Shown here in pieces: positions 8,367-14,846 of a DNA stretch of 53,402 nucleotides. Both the position numbers and the translations under genes were made by a program. The stretch is from an uncultured Spirochaetaceae bacterium (GTDB lineage Bacteria > Spirochaetota > Spirochaetia > Treponematales > Treponemataceae), in contig CADCLG010000024.1 of NCBI GenBank assembly GCA_902802305.1, forward strand, positions 1 through 53,402, given 5' to 3'. How positions within the stretch are numbered: the stretch's first letter is position 1; every line of letters starts with the position of its first letter. Below the pieces are notes generated by a model. It did not search any database. It was not told the DNA's origin and saw only the letters and a list, made by a program, of their open reading frames with translations.

Positions 8367-8984
8367 ATGAATACAAAAGAAAAAATAATTAACGAAGCAC
8401 TTACTCTTTTTTCAGAAAAGGGATATGCAAATGTTTTCGTTGGAGAAATTGCCCAAAAGGTTGGAATAAAAGCTCCTTCTCTGTATAAGCATTTCAAAAA
8501 CAAAAGGGCGATTTTTGATGGGATTATCGAAGAAATGCAGAAACAGTTTATGAAAACTGCAGAGCTTCTTGGTATCAACGGTTCTAATGCCAGGGCAGAT
8601 GGAGACATTTATACAAAAATCTCAGAAGAAGATTCCATCAAAATTGGTTTAGGGCTTTTTCAATATTATCTTCATGATGAATACAATCAGCGTTTTCGTA
8701 AAATGCTGACCATAGAGCAGTTTCATGATAAAGAACTGGCAGCCCTTTATACAAAGCAGTACGTGGACGATCCTTTGTCTTATCTGGGAATAATGATGGG
8801 GAGGATGGTTTCAAGCGGAGCCTTTAAAACAGACAACGTAAATATTATGACACTTCAGTTTTATGCACCCTTCTATCTGCTTTTGACTTTATGTGACAGG
8901 GAGCCTGAGAGGGAAGAGGAAGCCACTCAGATAATGATTGCGCATATCAAACAGTTTAATCAATTATACAGGAGACGAAAATGA
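8367..8984 (+). CDS. TetR/AcrR-family transcriptional regulator
   Basis: 205 aa from ATG 8367; a TTG at 8346 is in frame but lies inside the operator. The N-terminal domain (about 1-50) is a typical TetR DNA-binding domain: INEALTLFSEKGYANVFVGEIAQ, then GIKAPSLYKHFKNKRAIFDGI. The rest is the helical ligand-binding and dimer domain, with no hint of the ligand. It overlaps the following membrane-protein gene by 4 nt (ATGA), so the two are co-transcribed. The palindromes in its promoter suggest autorepression, with the membrane protein as the controlled output. Confidence 0.92.
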   Translation: MNTKEKIINEALTLFSEKGYANVFVGEIAQKVGIKAPSLYKHFKNKRAIFDGIIEEMQKQFMKTAELLGINGSNARADGDIYTKISEEDSIKIGLGLFQYYLHDEYNQRFRKMLTIEQFHDKELAALYTKQYVDDPLSYLGIMMGRMVSSGAFKTDNVNIMTLQFYAPFYLLLTLCDREPEREEEATQIMIAHIKQFNQLYRRRK

Positions 8985-9574
8985 ATAAAACAATTTCAAA
9001 AATCGGAGCTTTGCTGGTAATTATTTCAGTTGCACTCTTTGCGCTTTTTATGCCTTTCTCCAGTTTCTGGAGTTATTTTGTCTGCATGATTCTGGCCTTC
9101 AGTTATCTGATTATGGCGGCTGGACTTCACAGCGAAAGTGATAAGGAACACAAGGTTGCCGCAAATGCCGGACTGCTTTTTGCCGCAGTTTATGCCGTGC
9201 TGATTCTGCTTGTGTATTATGCGCAGATAACAAGTGTCCGTCTTTCTGAACTCAATCGTCAGGCAACTCTTCTGCTTGATTATTCTTATGGCGGACTTTT
9301 TTTCTTTTATGATTTACTTGGCTATGGAATGATGTCGCTTTCAACTTTCTTTTTTGGCCTGTCAATGAAAGCCGAAACAAAGGCAGATAAATGGCTCAAA
9401 TGGCTTATGATAATTCATGGAGTCTTTTTCTTAAGCTGCTTTATCATGCCTTTGACTGGAGTTTTTAGTTCTATGGCAGACGGACACTCTGGCAAGGGAG
9501 GAATACTAGCTCTTGAATTCTGGTGCGCTTATTTTCTTCCAATCGGAGTTTTAGCCTTTGTACATTTAAAATGA
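8981..9574 (+). CDS. Multi-pass membrane protein co-transcribed with tetR
   Basis: A 197-residue protein with about six hydrophobic segments (roughly 8-27, 30-47, 60-82, 99-124, 137-158, 171-195) and short loops. It has no recognised transport motif, and I cannot name the family. The start ATG overlaps the tetR stop and is preceded by an AGGAGACG ribosome binding site. TetR-plus-membrane-protein pairs often respond to a small toxic molecule or lipid; that is the only functional hint here. Confidence 0.75.
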   Translation: MNKTISKIGALLVIISVALFALFMPFSSFWSYFVCMILAFSYLIMAAGLHSESDKEHKVAANAGLLFAAVYAVLILLVYYAQITSVRLSELNRQATLLLDYSYGGLFFFYDLLGYGMMSLSTFFFGLSMKAETKADKWLKWLMIIHGVFFLSCFIMPLTGVFSSMADGHSGKGGILALEFWCAYFLPIGVLAFVHLK

Positions 9575-9589
9575 AAAAATTTTAAAATA

Positions 9590-9618
9590 TTGAATTATTC
9601 CAGCCTATTTTGTAAAAT
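9590..9618 (+). promoter_or_regulatory. Promoter of the lipoprotein gene (leaderless layout)
   Basis: TTGAAT (9590-9595), a 17-bp spacer, TAAAAT (9613-9618). The chosen ATG begins only 8 nt after the hexamer, at or next to the predicted transcription start, so the mRNA would have essentially no 5' leader. Confidence 0.6.
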
Positions 9619-9625
9619 TGAAAGT

Positions 9626-10486
9626 ATGAAAATTAGACTTGTTTTTTGGGTATGCTTGCTGGCTGCACTTTTTGCTTCCTGTGCGAAAAAAGATAAAATT
9701 GCCCTTGAAAATATTGAACCTGTGGGGGATATTGATTTAAATTCTGCACAAGAACCAATTTCAGAACCAGACCGTTTTTTATCTGCCATTGTTCTTGCGC
9801 CTTCGACTCAGCTTTATCTGCAGGGACGCGACAATAATATGCATTCAATTTTCAGCTTAAAAAATAACGATACTATAGAAATTCTTCTTGCAAATAATTC
9901 AGAAGACCCGGAAGAAAATTTTGTAAATGGGGCTTATTTTCATGCCGTTTATGATTCAGTTGATTTTTGGATTCCACAAAGTGATATTGCTCTTTCTTCC
10001 GAAAGTGCCGTAGTTATTTTTGATTCTACTTTGTATGAAGATGCCGGACTGCTTTCCCCAAAAACTGACGGACTTACTAAATTAAGATTTGGTACAGTTA
10101 TTGCAAGAAATCCACAGCCTCAAAGTCAAGACACAGAGGCTCAATCATACGAAAAGATTTTTTATTACGATAGCAGCAAAAAAATTGTTCAAAGTGGCTT
10201 TATAAAAAAAGGAAATACAAGCGACAAAGCTGACGATATCGAAGTTCTTAAAATTGTAGAACAACTCAAAGTCACAAAAAAAGCTCTTGACCGCAACAAT
10301 CTTTTTGCCCGTGCCGAAAAATACAATCCGTCTCCTTTGGTAAAAGCCGCTCTCGACGACCAGATGGTTGAAAAACTTACCTACGACTACGATGAAGTAG
10401 TAAAAAAACTTCAGAAACAACTCTATGGCGTCCACGTCAACGAACTTATGACCGTAGATCAGAGCAAAGACCCCTTTGCGAATTAA
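9626..10486 (+). CDS. Putative lipoprotein, unknown function
   Basis: The start is ATG 9626 (286 aa); the TTG at 9590 is part of the promoter. It has a lipoprotein signal, MKIRLVFWVCLLAALFASC, with the lipidated Cys at about residue 19, followed by AKKDK. The mature part includes a possible SH3-like stretch (about 55-115: LAPSTQLYLQ..., FHAVYDSVDFWIPQSDI) and a charged helical C-terminus (about 215-270). No catalytic motif is visible. It should be anchored to a membrane facing the periplasm. It ends 28 nt from a convergent gene. Confidence 0.7.
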   Translation: MKIRLVFWVCLLAALFASCAKKDKIALENIEPVGDIDLNSAQEPISEPDRFLSAIVLAPSTQLYLQGRDNNMHSIFSLKNNDTIEILLANNSEDPEENFVNGAYFHAVYDSVDFWIPQSDIALSSESAVVIFDSTLYEDAGLLSPKTDGLTKLRFGTVIARNPQPQSQDTEAQSYEKIFYYDSSKKIVQSGFIKKGNTSDKADDIEVLKIVEQLKVTKKALDRNNLFARAEKYNPSPLVKAALDDQMVEKLTYDYDEVVKKLQKQLYGVHVNELMTVDQSKDPFAN

Positions 10487-10514
10487 TCATTGATTTTTAT
10501 GGTATTTTTGCAAA

Positions 10515-11483
10515 CTAAAAAGCTGCAAAATCATAATCATTTATTTCTTTAATTTGACCTTTTGAATTGTAAATATATTTTGTATATTTTTTTGACCAAT
10601 TTGAATTTTCACAAATCCTAATGGTTGCTTTAATTTTATTTTTATCATCATAAATATATTGATTAATATAAAAGTCCGTATTTCTTTCGTATTTTTGTGC
10701 AACTGGCAAATTATTTGAAAAAATCAATTCAACGTTTTTATCAGAATCTCGCTTTACGACATCTATAATAGAAAAATCTTTGTTGGTCGGGGCTTGACCA
10801 TCCCACATAGAGGCATAGAAGATTTTATCATCTTCGTATTTATAATAATTATCTACACATCCTGATTTTCCCAATGCGACATATTCATGAATTATTCTAT
10901 CTTTGTTATCATATTCATAGGTACGATATGTTGCACAATTTACACATTTACCGATATCAAAAGAAACTGGTAATCGTTTTCCTTTTAAAAAGAAATTTAA
11001 ATCAGAAATAACTAAATCATTCCATTTTGTTCCTGGATATACAGAAGAAACGTATATTACAATTTTAGTAGCAATGATTCTTTCTGAGGAAAAAATATCT
11101 TGTTCTGTCATTTTATCTTGAAGCGAAATTTCTTTTTTTGTTTCAAGATTTTTGCAATTATATATTTGAAGCTGTAGATTTTTTATTCTGTTATTTTTTT
11201 CAAAATATTGGTTATCAAAATATCCGGCTTTTATAGAAATTCTTTCAAATTCTGCTGGTTCAGAAAAATAGATTTCGAGCAAAGCTTTTTTTGTATCGAT
11301 TTCATCAAAAGTGACTGCGTAAACTGTATCAGAATTATTATCAAACATGTTTAATGATGAATATCTTACATAATTATTTTTATCTATAAGCATTTGCTGT
11401 GCAACAGGCGCATATATTTTTATTTCATTCGCAAAAAGGGATGAAGAAATTAAAATAAAGATGATAAATAGTTTTGTTTTCAT
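10515..11483 (-). CDS. Secreted discoidin-like protein (NADase-type glycan-binding domain)
   Basis: 322 aa with a signal peptide (MKTKLFIIFILISSSLFA). Residues about 20-160 have the pattern of the discoidin-like 'NADase-type glycan-binding' fold: ASS-like start replaced by YAPVAQ, NMFDNNSDTVYAVTF, then a YFEKNNRIKNLQLQIYN strand and KWNDLVISDLNFF. The C-terminal part has loose YD-type repeats (YEYDNKDRIIHEY, YKYEDDKIFY, YIYDDKNKIKA, YIYNSKGQIKE). It is likely a surface or periplasmic carbohydrate-binding protein. Its ATG overlaps the stop of the acetyltransferase gene (ATGA). The domain name is recalled, not searched. Confidence 0.6.
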   Translation of the reverse strand: MKTKLFIIFILISSSLFANEIKIYAPVAQQMLIDKNNYVRYSSLNMFDNNSDTVYAVTFDEIDTKKALLEIYFSEPAEFERISIKAGYFDNQYFEKNNRIKNLQLQIYNCKNLETKKEISLQDKMTEQDIFSSERIIATKIVIYVSSVYPGTKWNDLVISDLNFFLKGKRLPVSFDIGKCVNCATYRTYEYDNKDRIIHEYVALGKSGCVDNYYKYEDDKIFYASMWDGQAPTNKDFSIIDVVKRDSDKNVELIFSNNLPVAQKYERNTDFYINQYIYDDKNKIKATIRICENSNWSKKYTKYIYNSKGQIKEINDYDFAAF

Positions 11484-12034
11484 TTTTTTTCCCTTATCCA
11501 GATATAAACACGCTCTTCAGTTTTTTCTGTAATTACACCACCATTTGCAAGTGCAACTTTTTGGGATGCGATATTATCTGTGTGTATTGTAATAAGAACT
11601 TTTTCCAAACCAATTTTTTTTGCTTCAATTAACAGCAATCTTAAAAGTTCCTTGCCATAACCCTTTCCACGATATTGAGGAGCAATTCCATAACCGATAT
11701 GACCACCTGCTTTACTTAAAGCTTGGGTAAGAAAATGTCTCAGATTTCCAAATCCGACAGGAAGATTATCTGCATAAAGCCAATAAGTTGTAGAAGGAAC
11801 CTTCCAGCCATCCACAAGACATGTTTGTTCTGATTCTTTCTGTTTTGCTGCAAGCCAGGTTTTAAAATCCTCGTATGAAAGACCATTTGCTTTATTTATA
11901 AGTCCATTTTCATCTTTTGGCATTGACTGTAACATGTCATAGATATCGCGGCCATCATCAGCGGATAGTTTTTTTAAGCGTAAGTTTACTTTGTCAGGCT
12001 TCGTATTAATTAGGCTCACAGTGTTACACTCCAT
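11480..12034 (-). CDS. GNAT-family N-acetyltransferase
   Basis: 184 aa. The acetyl-CoA-binding motif A is clear: IAPQYRGKGYGKELLRLLL (Q-x-x-G-x-G), preceded by HIGYGI and followed by VLITIHTDNIASQKVALANGG, the typical GNAT C-terminal half. It transfers an acetyl group from acetyl-CoA to an amine; the substrate is not evident. The start ATG overlaps the truncated kinase gene by 11 nt and has no good ribosome binding site, so the 5' junction may be a recombination product and the true N-terminus could be missing. Confidence 0.85.
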   Translation of the reverse strand: MECNTVSLINTKPDKVNLRLKKLSADDGRDIYDMLQSMPKDENGLINKANGLSYEDFKTWLAAKQKESEQTCLVDGWKVPSTTYWLYADNLPVGFGNLRHFLTQALSKAGGHIGYGIAPQYRGKGYGKELLRLLLIEAKKIGLEKVLITIHTDNIASQKVALANGGVITEKTEERVYIWIREKK

Positions 12035-12299
12035 ATCGATATTCTATTTCTTTTTCAAAAGCGACAACATAAGTAAAAAGCAAATCCACATTATACTTTA
12101 CAGCAAGCTCAAATGCCTTTTCTCTGAAGATTGAATTGAACTCTCTTTGCACCGGTGTATCAAATCCAAAAATCCTGTCTGAAACTTCAATACTGTCATG
12201 ATTCATCATCAGGTTGTATTTCAGTTTATCTCTCAAACTTTCTGCGACAGTCATTTTTCCAACTGCTTGTGGTCCGCATACTACAATTAAATTTGCCAT
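12024..12299 (-). pseudogene. Truncated P-loop kinase / AAA-type NTPase
   Basis: Only the N-terminal 91 residues remain. They hold a Walker A motif (CGPQAVGKMT, about 8-17) and the region up to VDLLFTYV. Related kinases of this type run to about 180 residues with a Walker B and lid after this point; here the frame ends a few residues later (FEKEIEYRYGV) inside the start of the GNAT gene. The start is sound: ATG 12299 follows AGGAT. I read it as a 3'-deleted kinase fused to the acetyltransferase gene. It lies beside the IS element, which may explain the rearrangement. Confidence 0.65.
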
Positions 12300-12329
12300 A
12301 ATTAATCCTTTTGTTTATTAAATTAAAGA

Positions 12330-12480
12330 AAACCAGCTCAGTGAGCTGTGGGGATAATAACTGGTTGTACCGCAACGGGCCTGACTGCCTGTCGGCTACG
12401 AACCTTTGAAAATCATTAAGGCCCCAGGTTTATCATGCTAAGATAGATAAGTCCATCAGGGCACAATATCCTAATTAATT
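12330..12480 (+). ncRNA. Candidate IS110 bridge RNA region (5' side)
   Basis: Between the kinase gene and the transposase start is a GC-richer stretch with consecutive possible stem-loops: CAGCT/AGCTG (12334-12348), GTTG/CAAC with a 5-nt loop, GCCTGAC/GTCGGC (about 12379-12396) and AACCT/AGGTT (about 12400-12430). IS110-superfamily elements encode a structured bridge RNA in a non-coding end that guides recombination. Position and structure fit, but folding and covariation were not computed, and the 3' side is also a candidate. Confidence 0.35.
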
Positions 12481-12496
12481 CGAAAGGGGGACCTTA

Positions 12497-13588
12497 ATGA
12501 GATTCTATAAGAACCAGCATCAATTTTACATTGGAATCGACCTTCACGCAAGAACGATGTACATCTGTGTCATCAACAACATCGGAGCAACTGTATTCCA
12601 CAAAAATATGGAATGTTCCAGAGATAATCTGGAACTTGTGACAAACACATTTGGAAAAGACATTGTTATCGGCGTGGAATGCATCTTCACCTGGTACTGG
12701 GTAGCGGACTTCTGTGCGGAGCGAGGAATTGACTTCGCGCTGGGGCATGCCTATTACATGAAGTCAATTCACGGCGGAAAAACAAAAAGCGATAAAATCG
12801 ATTCAGAGAAAATTGCAAACATGCTTCGCGGTGGTATGTTCCCGATTGCCTATGCTTATCCAAAAGAAAAGCGTGCAGTACGCGACCTGCTCAGAAGACG
12901 GCTCTTCTTTGTCAGACAGCGCGCCGAACTTTCCGTTCATCTTCAAAATACAAATCATCAGTACAATATAAATGAACCTCTGACATCTTCCAGAATGAGA
13001 AGCGAAGTTTACAGAAATACAATTCCTCAGAAGTTCAGCGATCCTGCGACTTTGAAAATGGTGAACGCAGATCTTGCCATGTTCCAGGCTTACCACGACA
13101 TAATCACAAAACTTGAGTTTCAGATTGAGGACAGCATGGAAGTGCAGGATCCGGTTTCGTACAGCATCATAAACTCAGTTCCGGGCCTCGGCTTCATCCT
13201 CTCCCTTACGATTCTCTACGAGATTGATGACATCCATCGCTTCTCCGATGTAGGTAAGTTTATCTCTTACTGCCGTCTTGTAAAGTGTTCCCATGAATCT
13301 GCCGGTAAGAAGGAAAAGGGCGGACATAATAAAATCGGAAACGTGCATCTCAAATGGGCATTCTCAGAAGGGGCAGTTCTCTTTCTCCGCAATAATGAAC
13401 GTGGTCAGAGGTGGCATGATAAGCTTGTACAGCGGTATGGAAAAGCAAAAGCCATGAGCATTATTGCGCAGAAACTCGGGCGTACGGTTTATTACATGCT
13501 CAAGCGGAAAGAGGCTTTTAATCCCGATAAGTTTTACGGGGATAAGAAAATTGAAAATAAGGACAGTGACAGCGAGCATCTCGCATAA
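12497..13588 (+). CDS. IS110-family transposase (DEDD recombinase)
   Basis: 363 aa, full length. The N-terminal RuvC-like DEDD domain shows FYIGIDLHARTMYIC (first Asp), VIGVE (Glu) and KTKSDKIDSEKIANML (Asp pair). The C-terminal Transposase_20 region shows INSVPGLGFILSLTIL and SAGKKEKGGHNKIGN, which includes the candidate catalytic Ser. A strong AAGGGGG ribosome binding site lies 6-8 nt upstream of ATG 12497. Codon use is more GC-rich than in neighbouring genes, consistent with recent arrival. It appears intact. Confidence 0.95.
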   Translation: MRFYKNQHQFYIGIDLHARTMYICVINNIGATVFHKNMECSRDNLELVTNTFGKDIVIGVECIFTWYWVADFCAERGIDFALGHAYYMKSIHGGKTKSDKIDSEKIANMLRGGMFPIAYAYPKEKRAVRDLLRRRLFFVRQRAELSVHLQNTNHQYNINEPLTSSRMRSEVYRNTIPQKFSDPATLKMVNADLAMFQAYHDIITKLEFQIEDSMEVQDPVSYSIINSVPGLGFILSLTILYEIDDIHRFSDVGKFISYCRLVKCSHESAGKKEKGGHNKIGNVHLKWAFSEGAVLFLRNNERGQRWHDKLVQRYGKAKAMSIIAQKLGRTVYYMLKRKEAFNPDKFYGDKKIENKDSDSEHLA

Positions 13589-13676
13589 CTGAAGCGTATA
13601 CGGCGGGACTTTTGAAAAATGAAAATTATATGCGGCCATGACCGCCCCTCATTCTTTCTGTTCCGGATGCCGTGAC
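13583..13676 (+). repeat. 94-bp direct repeat, copy 1 (3' end of IS110-type element)
   Basis: This copy starts in the last two codons of the transposase and is about 91% identical, without gaps, to 14618-14711 (8 differences counted by eye). It ends in GCCGTGAC, which occurs again at 13874-13881. Confidence 0.9.
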
Positions 13677-14158
13677 TTCTTGAGCTTTGAATAGACGCTG
13701 CCACTGCGCCTTTTTATATTTTTGTTTTTGTTGAAAATAGATAAGCGGACTGTCCCTGCCTTGACCTGCCCATATAACTATCGGCATCGTATGATGACCA
13801 TCTTATTTTTGCTTCAGGCTTGGCACGGGTACCGGTGAAATTCTTCGTGCCGGAAATCTGTTTTTTCAGGTTTGCCGTGACCGACTATATGTGTTTGATT
13901 CAGGACGCTTTTCCTGGAATCTTTTTCTGAATTGCGATTCAGGCTTTGCTTTTTTATTTTGAACGGTTTTCTCTAAAAAAAGAAGACTGCCTGAAAAAGA
14001 CAGCCTTAGTTGATTTTTTTTGAGGATTCTTATTGACAAGCTGGGGCCTTATATGTGTTATGACAATTATATTTCTTATACAGAATTGGATTTCATAAAT
14101 ACTCTTTTCTTTAAGAATATTCTGTATAACCATTTGAAGCGTATGCTTCTATTTTGAA
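13589..14158 (+). other. IS 3' non-coding region with RNA-like structure
   Basis: 570 bp without a gene. It holds several possible stems, such as GCGG/CCGC near 13632-13645 and GGCACG/CGTGCC near 13818-13848. It also carries a near-hairpin (AGACTGCCTG..., about 13983-14007) followed by a T8 run near 14013-14020, which could act as a terminator. The first part (13583-13676) is repeated at 14618-14711. This may be the 3' end of the IS; IS1111-type elements carry their bridge RNA on this side. From about 14050 to 14158 I see nothing specific. Confidence 0.4.
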
Positions 14159-14528
14159 GCCGTTTCTACAGCCCAATTAAAATCTTCCTGTGTAATAAAA
14201 TCTGGCAGACGTATTACTGAAATCCAATTAAATGAAGATTTATCTGAATAATCAACTCCATCAATTCCATCTTGCCACCAGAATCCTTCAAGTGGTGGAA
14301 CAACATATTCAAAAAATCCATCAATTTTGTAATCTGTTTATAGCTCATTTTTAAAGTGTAAGCCACAGCATACAAAATGCCGACAGCCTGCTGATATGTT
14401 CCACCTTCTTCATTAGGATTTCCTTTCCCACGTACAGCAATATAATTTGCTTTTGAAACATTAACAATTTCAGGTTTAGCCCTAGGAAGATAAAATTCCT
14501 TGAATTCTTTCTTAAAATCAAATGCCAT
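14159..14528 (-). pseudogene. GyrI-like small-molecule-binding domain protein, frameshifted and truncated
   Basis: From ATG 14528 (AGGTGA ribosome binding site) the frame gives MAFDFKKEFKEFYLP..., with SKANYIAVRGKGNPNEEGG and LYAVAYTLKMSYK, the hallmark of a GyrI-like domain. After MSYK the frame is lost; the correct continuation (TDYKIDGFFEYVVPPLEGFWW..., IRLPDFITQEDFNWAVETASK) is in another frame. Adding one A to the short A-run near 14342 restores it. The restored frame still stops at 14159-14161, well short of the about 200 residues I expect. Two lesions make this a clear pseudogene. It sits between the IS and a relic of its 3' end. Confidence 0.8.
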
Positions 14529-14846
14529 TTTTTTCACCTTTGCGCCCGAAGTAGCGGGCGTCCACATAACAACTGGCATGAGATGAAATTATTTAAGTCG
14601 CCCCTCACGCGACTCGCGCATAACTGAAGCGCATACGGGGGGACTTTTGAAAAATGAAAACTATATGCGGCTTAGACCGCCTCTCATTCTTTCTGTCCCG
14701 GATGCCGTGACCGACTAAAAAAAAGAAGACTGCCTGAAAAAGACAGCCTTTGAAGTGCACCCCAATTATTTTGCCTTCTTTTTTTATCTCTTTCTTTATC
14801 TTTTTTTATGGATAATTAATCGATTTTGGTTTAAAATCTATGTAAG
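14529..14846. other. Gene-free stretch upstream of the 7TM GGDEF-EAL genes
   Basis: 318 bp. It holds a CGCCCG/CGGGCG hairpin in the leader of the pseudogene (about 14540-14560), the IS relic (14618-14750), and a T-rich stretch before the next gene. A possible -10 (TAAAAT, 14832-14837) lies 9 nt before ATG 14847; no convincing -35 is seen. Confidence 0.5.
14618..14750 (+). repeat. Relic copy of the IS 3' region with internal deletions
   Basis: Positions 14618-14711 match 13583-13676. The copy then jumps at GCCGTGAC to match 13874-13887, then at CTA to match 13973-14007 (AAAGAAGACTGCC...). It therefore equals the IS 3' flank with two deletions, each at a short direct repeat. No transposase sequence precedes it beyond the last codons. 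Confidence 0.8.

Larger units (their letters stand above)
12418..14050 (+). mobile_element. IS110/IS1111-type insertion sequence (approximate extent)
   Basis: The element carries one transposase (12497-13588) plus non-coding ends. A GC-rich inverted repeat, AAGGCCCCAG at 12418-12427 and CTGGGGCCTT at 14041-14050, could be the subterminal inverted repeat typical of the IS1111 subgroup, and it sets the provisional limits. A 10-bp repeat can occur by chance, and sequence shared with the relic copy at 14618-14750 ends at about 14007. The true ends are therefore uncertain, and the left end may extend to about 12320. Confidence 0.55.
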
